Origin: Catalinimonas alkaloidigena
GTDB lineage: Bacteria; Bacteroidota; Bacteroidia; Cytophagales; Flexibacteraceae
Direction of reading: 5' to 3'
Assembly (NCBI RefSeq): GCF_900100765.1
Contig: NZ_FNFO01000001.1
Span: forward strand, 124,001-188,000
Length of the DNA: 64,000 bases
The translations under genes and the position numbers were made by a program. The notes beneath the pieces were generated by a model. It had not been told where the DNA came from. It saw only the letters and a program-made list of their open reading frames with translations, and made no database searches. This document shows positions 52,006 to 59,735 of the stretch, piece by piece. Positions within the stretch are counted from its first letter, which is position 1, and each line of letters opens with the position of its first letter.

Positions 52006-53462
52006 TGCTCTTACTTACCCTCTGGCTGGGCCTGACCACACCCCCGACGTCGGTGCCCGGAGATTCCATTCAGGACTATTACCGGCTCGAAACGGTGCCG
52101 ACCCCGGCAGGTCTGGTGGCCGAAACAGGGGGCGTGGGTTTTATGCCCGACGGTCGTCTGGTGGCCTGTTACCACCGGGGGGAGGTGATGACCTACGATC
52201 CGGCTACCGACACGTGGAAGTTGTTTGCCGAAGGGCTGCACGATCCGCTGGGCATTCTGCCCGTCAGCAACGACGAGGTGCTGATTATGCAGCGCCCGGA
52301 ACTGACGCGCGTACGCGATACGGACGGCGACGGCGTAGCCGATGTGTACGAAACGGTCACCGACGACTTCGGCATGTCGGGCAACTACCACGAGTTTGCC
52401 TTCGGCCCGGAACCGGACGGCCACGGAAATTTATTCATCGGCCTGAACACGGCCTCGAACGGGGCGGGCATTCGGGATGAAATTCGTGGTACGTTCAATC
52501 CACTGGGGCGGCCGGGGCGGATGTATTCGTGTGTGCCGTACCGGGGTTGGGTGATGAAACTGACGCCTGACGGTAACCTGGAGCCTTTCGCGCTGGGCTT
52601 CCGCTCGCCGAATACATTAGGCTTCGACGGCGAAGGGCGGCTGTTTGTGGCCGACAATCAGGGCGATTGGCTGGGCACCAGTAAGTTGTATCACGTAGAA
52701 AAAGACAAGTTTTACGGCCACGTCGCCAGTCTGGTCTGGAAACCCAGCTGGAACGTCGATCCGCTAACGTTGCCGGTCGCTACGCTCGACAGCCTGCGAA
52801 CGCGGGCGGCGGTGTTGTTTCCGCACGCGATTATGGCCAGCTCGCCGACACAACCGATCTTGATCAAAGACGACCGGTTCGGGCCGTTTCAGGGACAAAT
52901 GCTGATCGGCGAAATGAATGTGCCGCGTATCATCCGACTGATGCTGGAGGAGGTCGACGGGCAGATGCAGGGCGCTTGTGTGCCGTTTTACGACGGCGCC
53001 GGACTGCGGAAAGGGAACAACCGGCTCGTGTTCGGTCCGGACGGAAGCCTGTGGGTAGGGCAGAACGACCACGGGTGGGCCGGCGACGAAGGGCTGCAAC
53101 ACCTCACCTGGACCGGAGACGTCCCGCTGGAAATCAAAACGATGCACGTCACCAAAAAAGGGTTCGAGCTGGAATTTACACGTCCGGTCGACAAAGCCAC
53201 GGCCCGCCGTCCTGAGGCGTACCCTTTCCAGCGCTACTACTACGAGTACCACCGCGACTACGGCTCCGATCAATTCGACAAGCAAGCGGTGCCGGTGACG
53301 AACGTAAAAGTCTCGAAAGACGGCCGGAAGGTAACGCTGACCCTGGCCGAGATGGTGCCCGGCTACGTGTATCAACTCGATGCGGAAGGCATCAAGGGTA
53401 CCGACGGCACCCGCCTGGTGAACACGCTGGTGTGCTACACGTTGAACCGCCTTAAGAAGTAA
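52002..53462 (+). CDS. PQQ-dehydrogenase-like beta-propeller protein
   Basis: The product has 486 residues with a short signal segment. The propeller-like body has repeats such as GGVGFMPDGRLVACYHRGEVMTYD, LGILPVSNDEVLIMQ, FGFRSPNTLGF-type elements and NNRLVFGPDGSLWVGQND. It contains a calcium-binding loop, DTDGDGVADVYE, of the EF-hand type. This matches the soluble glucose/sorbosone dehydrogenase and L-sorbosone-like family, which often use PQQ, although PQQ ligands cannot be named with certainty. No heme-binding CXXCH is present. It overlaps the cupredoxin gene by the ATGA arrangement, so the cupredoxin is its likely electron acceptor. Confidence 0.82.
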   Translation: MMLLLTLWLGLTTPPTSVPGDSIQDYYRLETVPTPAGLVAETGGVGFMPDGRLVACYHRGEVMTYDPATDTWKLFAEGLHDPLGILPVSNDEVLIMQRPELTRVRDTDGDGVADVYETVTDDFGMSGNYHEFAFGPEPDGHGNLFIGLNTASNGAGIRDEIRGTFNPLGRPGRMYSCVPYRGWVMKLTPDGNLEPFALGFRSPNTLGFDGEGRLFVADNQGDWLGTSKLYHVEKDKFYGHVASLVWKPSWNVDPLTLPVATLDSLRTRAAVLFPHAIMASSPTQPILIKDDRFGPFQGQMLIGEMNVPRIIRLMLEEVDGQMQGACVPFYDGAGLRKGNNRLVFGPDGSLWVGQNDHGWAGDEGLQHLTWTGDVPLEIKTMHVTKKGFELEFTRPVDKATARRPEAYPFQRYYYEYHRDYGSDQFDKQAVPVTNVKVSKDGRKVTLTLAEMVPGYVYQLDAEGIKGTDGTRLVNTLVCYTLNRLKK

Positions 53463-53482
53463 GAAGGATCGGACAACATGCA

Positions 53483-53513
53483 AAAAGGCCGCCCCGTGGG
53501 GCGACCCTTTTGT
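53483..53513. terminator. Bidirectional terminator
   Basis: A CGCCCC/GGGGCG stem with a GT loop (53491-53504) is extended by GG/CC and flanked by A5 and T4. It lies between the converging dehydrogenase-like and Hsp20 genes. Confidence 0.78.
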
Positions 53514-53532
53514 TTCGAACCTAAACGCAACA

Positions 53533-53982
53533 TTAATCAATCGTAATCTTCTGTTCGGGCTTCTGCGCTTCCGGCGATTTCGGCAGCGTGATGATCAGCA
53601 CCCCATCTTCCTGCCGGGCTTTGATGTCGGTCGGGTCGACCTGCCCGTTCAGATTCAGCATGCGCTCAAACGATTTGATCGGGTACTCCTGACGACTAAA
53701 ATTCGGCAGGTTTCCTTCGTCGACTGTGCGCGTGCCGCTGATGTAGAGCACGTCGTCGACGACCGAAATGGAGATGTTCTCTTTTGAGAACGTCACCGCA
53801 TACACATACACCTCATAGAAAGTATCTTTTTCGACGATGTTGAGCGGAATGTTGTACTTGGGGCGGCGGTAAAAATTCTGCTGCATCCCTTTCCAAAACT
53901 TGTTAAAATGCTCGTAAGAGCCTCGTTTCCAGGCCGGTCCGAAGTCGGAGCCGCTGCCTGCGCCATAGTGTTTTCTGTACAT
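53533..53982 (-). CDS. Hsp20 / alpha-crystallin small heat-shock protein
   Basis: The product has 149 residues. The alpha-crystallin domain (about 48-140) has NIPLNIVEKDTFYEVYVYAV, the SKENISISVVDDVLYISG strands and the conserved GVLIITLPK near the C-terminus. The N-terminal arm (about 1-45) is Gly-, Tyr- and Lys-rich. It prevents aggregation of unfolded proteins. The start at 53982 is preferred because the open frame upstream has an unrelated leader. It is the last gene of the minus-strand stress locus that begins with an ECF sigma factor. Confidence 0.92.
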   Translation of the reverse strand: MYRKHYGAGSGSDFGPAWKRGSYEHFNKFWKGMQQNFYRRPKYNIPLNIVEKDTFYEVYVYAVTFSKENISISVVDDVLYISGTRTVDEGNLPNFSRQEYPIKSFERMLNLNGQVDPTDIKARQEDGVLIITLPKSPEAQKPEQKITID

Positions 53983-54008
53983 AATTTTAGTGGAAAACTG
54001 GTTAGAAA

Positions 54009-54227
54009 TTAAGGGTGTGTGCTGTAGTCGGATTCGGGCGGAGAAGCCGCACTGTGCGTCCAGGCGCGGAGTCCCCAGCCGTGTCGTTCCCCTGCACAAG
54101 GGGTATTTCGTTCGCGTACGTGCCACCGTCCTTCATGGAAGCGTCGGGGGCCGACCCAGGCCGTCAGGGTGCCGTACGTCAGCACCGCCGCGACGAGGGT
54201 AATCAACCATCGGCTGTTGCGTCGCAT
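54009..54227 (-). CDS. Small single-helix membrane protein
   Basis: The product has 72 residues. One transmembrane helix (about 7-26, WLITLVAAVLTYGTLTAW) follows a basic MRRNSR start, and the rest is short, basic and poorly ordered. It sits between a 111-residue membrane protein gene (12 bases upstream) and hsp20 (26 bases downstream), so it could be a real small gene of the operon. No family is recognised, and it may also be non-coding. Confidence 0.45.
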   Translation of the reverse strand: MRRNSRWLITLVAAVLTYGTLTAWVGPRRFHEGRWHVRERNTPCAGERHGWGLRAWTHSAASPPESDYSTHP

Positions 54228-54239
54228 GAGGATCGCGGG

Positions 54240-54575
54240 TTAGAGGTCAACGGCTATGGGATGCCAACTGCCGCGCTGAGACGCTTCGCGACGCGTCAGC
54301 GACTGACGGAAATCGCGGTACTCCGCGTCGGACATGTGGCGAATCGCATCGGCAAACGTGGGGTGGATGCCGTCGTGGTCCGTACGCTGGCCGCACCCGT
54401 ATGCGCGGTTATAGCGCCAGGAGCCGTACCCACCGCGGCGGCGGGCGAAGAACCGGACCAGCCCGAAAATAATCAGCAGGAAAAGCAGTCCCCTCAACAG
54501 AAGGAAGGGAGCCATGAAGAAGATCGCACCTAACGCGATGCCAATCAGGATCGGTTTTATTTCTCGTGGATTCAT
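54240..54575 (-). CDS. Small two-helix membrane protein with Spy-like tail
   Basis: The product has 111 residues. The first 45 contain two hydrophobic helices (ILIGIALGAIFFMAPFLLL and GLLFLLIIFGLVRFFARRR). A basic, Gly/Tyr-rich stretch and a short helix ending ADAIRHMSDAEYRDFRQSLTRRE follow. The last part resembles the repeated helices of Spy/CpxP-type periplasmic stress proteins, but the match is short. The start at 54575 is chosen over one 231 bases upstream, which would run through a terminator. A hairpin lies 16 bases before the start. Confidence 0.68.
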   Translation of the reverse strand: MNPREIKPILIGIALGAIFFMAPFLLLRGLLFLLIIFGLVRFFARRRGGYGSWRYNRAYGCGQRTDHDGIHPTFADAIRHMSDAEYRDFRQSLTRREASQRGSWHPIAVDL

Positions 54576-54591
54576 GAGGATGAAAGATAAA

Positions 54592-54617
54592 GTGTGTCTA
54601 CAAGAGGGTAGACGCAC
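54592..54617 (-). promoter_or_regulatory. Hairpin in the leader of the small membrane protein gene
   Basis: GTGTGTCTAC (54592-54601) pairs with GTAGACGCAC (54608-54617), nine Watson-Crick pairs and one G-U or A-C position. The loop is 6 bases. It ends 16 bases before the ATG at 54575 and has no T-run, so it is not a terminator. A leader regulatory role is possible. Confidence 0.5.
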
Positions 54618-54710
54618 GTCCCAAGAAATTACTTTACCCGATTTGAGAATTTTTTGAGAAAAGTATGAAGACGAACGATCGTACGTTTTAAAACACGATT
54701 CTCTCAAAAA

Positions 54711-54739
54711 GAAAACCCCGTTGCCGGAGCAATCGGGGT
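54711..54739 (-). terminator. Intrinsic terminator or attenuator inside the sigma locus
   Basis: ACCCCG/CGGGGT and TTGC/GCAA form a stem with a CGGA loop and one bulged T (54715-54739). On the minus strand it is followed by TTTTCTTTTTG. It lies 17 bases after the stop of the 136-residue membrane protein gene and separates it from the downstream small-protein/hsp20 genes. Confidence 0.75.
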
Positions 54740-54756
54740 CTTTGCAAACTGCCGTT

Positions 54757-55167
54757 TTAGTCGGGTCGCATCCCGCCGGAGCGGTCGCCCCAGCGGGGCT
54801 TGCCACATCGTTTTTTCCACTCCTCTTTAAAACGGGCTTTCTCTTCCTGGCTCATGTTCATCCAACGCTCGCGCATCGAGGCGGCCCCACTCCACGGCGA
54901 GGCCCCCGCCTGAGACGAAGATGCCCACGGCGGGCGCCGCCATCCGCGGCGGCGGCGTCCGCCAAAATTTCCGAACAAAATGCGACAGAGGATCAACAGC
55001 CCCAGCGCCTGCCAGAACGTAAGGCGGCGGACCTCCGCCACCTCGGGCAAAATCGCGTTCCACAGCATCATCACCACCCCGGCCAACGCACTGAAAACCA
55101 GGGGGAACAACAGAAAAAAGAAAAATCGTTTGTGTCGCATGCCGCTTCTGTACCGATGCATTACCAT
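54757..55167 (-). CDS. Two-helix membrane protein downstream of ECF sigma
   Basis: The product has 136 residues. It has two hydrophobic helices (about 13-38 and 48-68: FFFFLLFPLVFSALAGVVMMLW and FWQALGLLILCRILFG), then an Arg/Gly/Trp-rich stretch and a charged helix RERWMNMSQEEKARFKEEWKKRCG. The helix resembles Spy/CpxP or heavy-metal-sensor tails. It lies 10 bases after the ECF sigma gene, so it is the probable membrane partner or anti-sigma of that sigma factor, although no standard anti-sigma motif is seen. An ATG at 55140 is an alternative start. Confidence 0.72.
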   Translation of the reverse strand: MVMHRYRSGMRHKRFFFFLLFPLVFSALAGVVMMLWNAILPEVAEVRRLTFWQALGLLILCRILFGNFGGRRRRGWRRPPWASSSQAGASPWSGAASMRERWMNMSQEEKARFKEEWKKRCGKPRWGDRSGGMRPD

Positions 55168-55177
55168 GATCTCATAG

Positions 55178-55762
55178 TTACGATAAAAATTCGTTGTAGA
55201 GCGAAGCCAGCCGTCGGCGCAGGTGTTTGACGGCGTAGCCCTTCCGGGAAATGATTGTCTTTAGCTTTTCGCCCGTCTGGTCGGCGATCTGTTGCAACGT
55301 CATGTCTTCCAGCTCGTTCCAGATAAACACCTGCCGTTGGTTTTCGGGAAGTTCGTCCAGCGCGGCGAACAGTTCTTCCCAGAACGCATCGCGCAGAAAT
55401 TCCAACTCGGGGTTGGTCGTGTCGGCCAGCAGAATCTCCTTGAACGAAAAGTCGCCGTCTTCGTCCTGATAACGAAAATCTTCCAGCGCTTCGGGGGTGC
55501 GTTTGCGGCTCCGGTCGATGATCTTGTTGCGCGCCACTCGGAACAGCCAGCCGCTCATCTGCTCAATTTCGTCAAGGTTGACCACGTTGCTCAGCTGATA
55601 CCAGACTTCCTGCAAGATGTCTTCGGCGTCCTCGTCCGACTTCACCCGGCCCCGGATGAAACGAAACAGGCGCTTCCCGTAGTCGCTGACGATCTGGACA
55701 GTCTTTTGCCCAGGCGGCTCTCTTCGTACGTCGACAGGATCTTCCATAGCTTGCACTTGCAA
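55178..55762 (-). CDS. Sigma-70 family (ECF) sigma factor
   Basis: The product has 194 residues. Region 2 reads SDEDAEDILQEVWYQLSNVV and MSGWLFRVARNKIIDRSRKR, and region 4 has TLQQIADQTGEKLKTIISRKGYAVKHLRRRL. Between them is an acidic insertion of about 35 residues (LEDFRYQDEDGDFSFKEILLADT) that is longer than in most ECF factors. It heads a minus-strand locus with small membrane proteins and Hsp20, so it is probably an envelope- or protein-stress sigma factor. The fifth in-frame codon region also offers an ATG at 55747. Confidence 0.93.
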   Translation of the reverse strand: MQVQAMEDPVDVRREPPGQKTVQIVSDYGKRLFRFIRGRVKSDEDAEDILQEVWYQLSNVVNLDEIEQMSGWLFRVARNKIIDRSRKRTPEALEDFRYQDEDGDFSFKEILLADTTNPELEFLRDAFWEELFAALDELPENQRQVFIWNELEDMTLQQIADQTGEKLKTIISRKGYAVKHLRRRLASLYNEFLS

Positions 55763-55843
55763 GGAAGACGACGAAGCGCAGAAATTACTTTAAGGTTAGG
55801 ACCGCAGGTTGCAGAAAAGGACAAAAGGTCGAAAAGTGCGGGC

Positions 55844-55875
55844 ACAAAAAAAGCTTCACTTGTGAAGTGAAGCTT
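55844..55875 (-). terminator. Intrinsic terminator of the cold-shock gene
   Basis: A perfect 11-bp stem (AAGCTTCACTT at 55851-55861 with AAGTGAAGCTT at 55865-55875) with a GTG loop is followed by a run of T on the minus strand, 26 bases past the stop at 55902. Confidence 0.88.
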
Positions 55876-55901
55876 AAACTTGGGTGGTAAAACCGTATGG
55901 A

Positions 55902-56093
55902 TTACGCCAGCTTTACGTCAACGGCGTTAAGACCTTTCTTCCCTTCTTTCAGGTTAAAAACTACTTCGTCGTCCTGACGGATCTCGTCGATCAGGCCCGT
56001 AACGTGTACGAAATACTCTTGAGACGAATTGTTGTCTACAATAAAGCCAAAACCTTTTGATTCATTGAAGAACTTTACTTTTCCTTGGTTCAT
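55902..56093 (-). CDS. Cold-shock domain protein
   Basis: The product has 63 residues and is a single OB-fold RNA/DNA chaperone. It has RNP1 KGFGFIVDN and RNP2 EYFVHVTGL, the two nucleic-acid-binding motifs, and ends GLNAVDVKLA. Cold-shock proteins melt RNA secondary structure. The start at 56093 (MNQGKVKFFNESKG) is the usual N-terminus. An open frame reading further upstream has no conserved sequence. Confidence 0.96.
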   Translation of the reverse strand: MNQGKVKFFNESKGFGFIVDNNSSQEYFVHVTGLIDEIRQDDEVVFNLKEGKKGLNAVDVKLA

Positions 56094-56221
56094 TCTAGTG
56101 TAATTTGAAAATGCGTTTAAAGGTAACCAAATTATCGGTGAGGTCTGTGCTGTAGTGTGTGCATATTTAAAATAGCGGCACCGCCGGGGCGTGTTTGGCA
56201 ACGCGCTGGCGGCGAACCGCA

Positions 56222-57592
56222 TCACTCCACCACCATTTTTCGGGCCAGGTAGCGGCCGTCTTCAAACCAGATTTTTACGAAGTAAATGCCCTTTCGGAGC
56301 GCCCCTACGCGGATTTCGCGCTGCCCCGCGCCTGGCAGTGTACGCTCTGCGGCTCCCAGCACGTTGTAGACCACCACGTGCTGAATCGGGGCCTGGGCCG
56401 ATACGGTAAATTGATCGGCGGTGGGGTTGGGGAAGAGCCGAACGCGCTGCTGGGCGTACTGATTGCCCGCCGCAGCGGTCGGGGCGCCTACCTGAATCGT
56501 GTGGGTCGTTACTTCATCCTCGTAGATCGCCTCGAAGTGCCACGTACCGGGCAGCGCTTCCGGCGACAGGAAAAACTGCCAGTACCAGTAAGAAGCCACG
56601 TAGTGCGGCTGGTCCAGGTTCATCGTCCAGTCGGTGGCCACGTTGCCGTTCGGGTCGAACAGCCTGAAACGCGTGACTTGCCCCTGGCGCTGGTCGTGGT
56701 AGTAGGCCGCGAAGTAGAACGTATCGCCCGGCATGAACTGATCCTGCACGTGCATCTCGTGGAGTTGGGGACAGGGGTTGAACTGCATCACCGCCCGGTG
56801 GGTCATCAGCGCGTTGATGCGCGAGTCGTAATACGGCTTTTGCTCGACCCACATCGAGGGGCGGTTGTTGCACGTACCCTGATACGGATCGAGCGTGTTC
56901 AGCTCAGGGTCGCGTACTTCGAAGTGCAGGTGCGGCCCGGTCGAGTAGCCCGAACTGCCCACGTATCCGATAAATTCGCCGGAAGCCACGTTGGCTCCGA
57001 CGGGTTTCGGCGTGACGGAGTTTTTCTTGAGGTGGAGGTAGAAGCTGTAGGTGCCGTCCTCGTGCATCAGGATGACGTAGTTGGGTAACCCGCTGGCCGA
57101 ACTGGTGTCGCAGCTCTGGTCGAACTCGCCGTCGTGCTTTTCGACCACCACGCCCGCCGCTGCCGCCACTACCTCGACCTGTTCGTCGGCCATCATGTTC
57201 ATGTTGAACGGCCACAGAAAATAGTCGGTCCCCTGGTGCCCCTCGTACGTGCGTTGCTGGCAGTTCCAGTCGCCCAGCGTGGCGTCTGCGTGCAGGTCTA
57301 CGTAGTTGCTGATGCCGTAATACGACGGGTAGTGGAAGCCTTCGGCCTGGCGCATGGGCCACGCGAACTGAGTAGCGGCCGCCGTAGCCTGCCGCAGGGC
57401 GGGGGCCAACTTTCCTTGTTTTCGGAGTTGCGCCACCCGGGTTTGGAGCGTACGCTCGATGGTCTGCAGCTGCGCGGGCGAAACACACGGCGAGGTCACG
57501 GCATATTCGCCGCCTCCCTGGAAGCGAAACGATTGGGCCCGGGTGGCAAACGTGGACAGCAAGAGGAGAGACGTGTAGAGGAGGGGTTTCAT
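56222..57592 (-). CDS. Secreted M23 metallopeptidase with T9SS type A sorting domain
   Basis: The product has 456 residues. The signal peptide ends ATRAQ. The LytM/M23 zinc peptidase domain (about 115-240) has the first metal motif HQGTDYF (near 118) and the catalytic HLHFEV (near 219). A strand-rich domain follows (about 260-370). The last 75 residues carry a type IX secretion C-terminal domain of type A: LFPNPTADQFTV, VVYNVLG and a final GIYFVKIWFEDGRYLARKMVVE-like end. M23 enzymes cut peptidoglycan cross-links or other glycine-rich peptides. This one is predicted to be exported to the surface, so it may act on other bacteria or matrix proteins. Confidence 0.93.
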   Translation of the reverse strand: MKPLLYTSLLLLSTFATRAQSFRFQGGGEYAVTSPCVSPAQLQTIERTLQTRVAQLRKQGKLAPALRQATAAATQFAWPMRQAEGFHYPSYYGISNYVDLHADATLGDWNCQQRTYEGHQGTDYFLWPFNMNMMADEQVEVVAAAAGVVVEKHDGEFDQSCDTSSASGLPNYVILMHEDGTYSFYLHLKKNSVTPKPVGANVASGEFIGYVGSSGYSTGPHLHFEVRDPELNTLDPYQGTCNNRPSMWVEQKPYYDSRINALMTHRAVMQFNPCPQLHEMHVQDQFMPGDTFYFAAYYHDQRQGQVTRFRLFDPNGNVATDWTMNLDQPHYVASYWYWQFFLSPEALPGTWHFEAIYEDEVTTHTIQVGAPTAAAGNQYAQQRVRLFPNPTADQFTVSAQAPIQHVVVYNVLGAAERTLPGAGQREIRVGALRKGIYFVKIWFEDGRYLARKMVVE

Positions 57593-57818
57593 CGGGACGT
57601 GGGGTTTAAGTAGGAGGGTGGGATCGGAGGCATTTTAGGGTAAATCGTAGGGCGGGGCAAAAGGTCATCAGAAAAATCAATCTTCTTTTCCTAACCTTTT
57701 TTCATGGGACGAGTTTCTTGTGCAGAACGCTGCCGGAAATGCCCGATGTAACGACACAACGAACGGACGGCGCGTGCGTAAAAGCCTTCAACACAGACTT
57801 TTTATTTTACCTTTTTTT

Positions 57819-59669
57819 ATGACGCAAACCCTAACGAAGCCCAAGCACCGTCGCAGACGGAACGAGGCTTCTCCTGAGAAACACCGCCCCGGTATGGGGG
57901 CTATTCTGTATAAAAACCGTAAAGGCGCAGCGTTCCGCGTATGGGCACCCAACGCTGACGCCGTCCACATCGCAGGAGATTTTAACGAGTGGGACGACAA
58001 AGCCACGCCTCTCGTCTCCGAAGGCAACGGGTACTGGTACGTCGACCTGCGCAACGCCCGGCCGGGGCAGGAATACAAGTACGTGATTAAAAACGGAAAG
58101 AATGTATTCCACAAGAACGATCCTTACGCCCGGAAGGTCACCAGCTCGATTGGCAACAGCGTAATCTACGACCCGGAGGCATTCGACTGGGGCAAAAAGA
58201 AATTCCAGATGGCACCGTGGAACGAGGTCGTGATCTACGAAATGCACATCGGAACCTTCAACGCCAAGCACAAGGACCGGCCCGGCGATTTCGCGTCGGC
58301 CATCGAAAAGCTGCCTTACCTGCAGAAACTGGGCATCAACGCCGTGGAAGTAATGCCAATTGCGGAGTTTCCGGGAGGCTACTCGTGGGGCTACAACCCG
58401 GCGCATCCGTACGCGGTCGAAAGCGATTACGGCGGTCCTGATGCGTTTAAGGAATTTGTCAAAGCGGCGCACGAACACGGCATCGCGGTGATTCTGGACG
58501 TGGTCTACAACCACTTCGGGCCTACCGACGTCGACTTGTGGCAGTTCGACGGCTGGTCGGAAAACGAGCTGGGCGGCATCTATTTTTACAACGATTGGCG
58601 TGCCGAAACCCCCTGGGGCAGTACTCGCCCTGATTACGGCCGCCCGGAAGTGCGCTCCTACATCGCCGACAACGTGATGATGTGGCTGGAGGAGTACCGC
58701 GTCGACGGATTGCGGTGGGACGGAACCGTTTTCATCCGGAACCAGAACTTCATGGGCGGTTCGGCTTCGGACCTGCCCGACGGCTGGAGCCTGATGCAGT
58801 ACGTCAACGAACAGGTGCAGGCCAAACACCCCGGCAAGCTGATGATCAGCGAAGACCTGCAAGGAAACGAATGGCTCACCAAAACTACGGGCGAGGGCGG
58901 TGCCGGCTTCGGCAGCCAGTGGGACAGCAACTTTGTGCATCCGCTGCGCGAAGTCGTCATTACGCAGGATGACCACAGCCGCGACATGCACAAGCTCCTC
59001 ACCGTTTTGGAGACGCGCTACGGCCTCGATTCGTTTGCGCGGGTGATCTACTCCGAATCGCACGACGAGGTGGCCAACGGCAAGGCCCGCCTGCCCGAAG
59101 AAATCTGGCCCGATAACGTAGACAGTTATTTTTCGAAGAAACGCTCCGTGCTGGGGGCCGCCATTGTGTTTACCGCACCCGGCATTCCGATGCTCTTTCA
59201 GGGGCAGGAGTTTCTGGAAGACAAGTGGTTTTCGGATACCGACCCGCTCGACTGGTCGCGCGTCAAGGAATTTTCCGGACTGGTCAACCTGTACAAGGAA
59301 CTTATCAGCATGCGGCGGAACCTGAAGGGGCTCACGCGGGGCCTCAGCGGGCAGGAAATTCAGATCATCCACGTCAACCATGACATGAAGCTGATCGCGT
59401 TCCAGCGCTGGAAAGACGGCGGCTCAAAAGATACCACGGTGGTCATCGCCAACTTTTCCAACGAAACGCGGGGCGGTTACACCATCGGCTTGCCGCTGGG
59501 TGGGCAGTGGAAAGTACGCTTCAACAGCGACTGGGAAGGCTTCGACGAAGACTTCACCAACCAGTTCACCGGTCACCCCGAAGCGAAAGAAGGTGAGCGT
59601 GACGGCCTGCCGTTCCACGGAACGGTCGACGTCGGTCCCTACTCGGTTTTAGTTTTGTCGCAAGACTAA
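57819..59669 (+). CDS. GH13 alpha-amylase family, branching-enzyme-like
   Basis: The product has 616 residues. An N-terminal CBM48/isoamylase domain (about 30-125: FRVWAPNADAVHIAGDFNEWDD) precedes a TIM-barrel GH13 domain. Region I is DVVYNHFG, region II VDGLRWDGTV with the nucleophile Asp (near 302), region III SEDLQG with the acid/base Glu (near 345), and region IV SESHDEVAN with the transition-state Asp (near 416). The overall shape is that of 1,4-alpha-glucan branching enzymes, although region II ends WDGT rather than the usual VDAV. The start at 57819 is preferred because residues upstream of it are not conserved. A near-consensus element TACCTTTT ends 3 bases before the ATG. Confidence 0.92.
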   Translation: MTQTLTKPKHRRRRNEASPEKHRPGMGAILYKNRKGAAFRVWAPNADAVHIAGDFNEWDDKATPLVSEGNGYWYVDLRNARPGQEYKYVIKNGKNVFHKNDPYARKVTSSIGNSVIYDPEAFDWGKKKFQMAPWNEVVIYEMHIGTFNAKHKDRPGDFASAIEKLPYLQKLGINAVEVMPIAEFPGGYSWGYNPAHPYAVESDYGGPDAFKEFVKAAHEHGIAVILDVVYNHFGPTDVDLWQFDGWSENELGGIYFYNDWRAETPWGSTRPDYGRPEVRSYIADNVMMWLEEYRVDGLRWDGTVFIRNQNFMGGSASDLPDGWSLMQYVNEQVQAKHPGKLMISEDLQGNEWLTKTTGEGGAGFGSQWDSNFVHPLREVVITQDDHSRDMHKLLTVLETRYGLDSFARVIYSESHDEVANGKARLPEEIWPDNVDSYFSKKRSVLGAAIVFTAPGIPMLFQGQEFLEDKWFSDTDPLDWSRVKEFSGLVNLYKELISMRRNLKGLTRGLSGQEIQIIHVNHDMKLIAFQRWKDGGSKDTTVVIANFSNETRGGYTIGLPLGGQWKVRFNSDWEGFDEDFTNQFTGHPEAKEGERDGLPFHGTVDVGPYSVLVLSQD

Positions 59670-59680
59670 GCAACACTCAA

Positions 59681-59716
59681 AAAGAAAGGCTTTTCGATCG
59701 AAAAGCCTTTCTTTTT
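59681..59716. terminator. Strong bidirectional terminator
   Basis: A fully palindromic 34-base segment (59681-59714) centred on TTCGATCGAA with GC-rich AGGC/GCCT steps and A/T-rich ends. It lies between the converging GH13 and beta-helix genes and can stop transcription from both sides. Confidence 0.9.
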
Positions 59717-59735
59717 TTAGAACCCTATCGAACGG

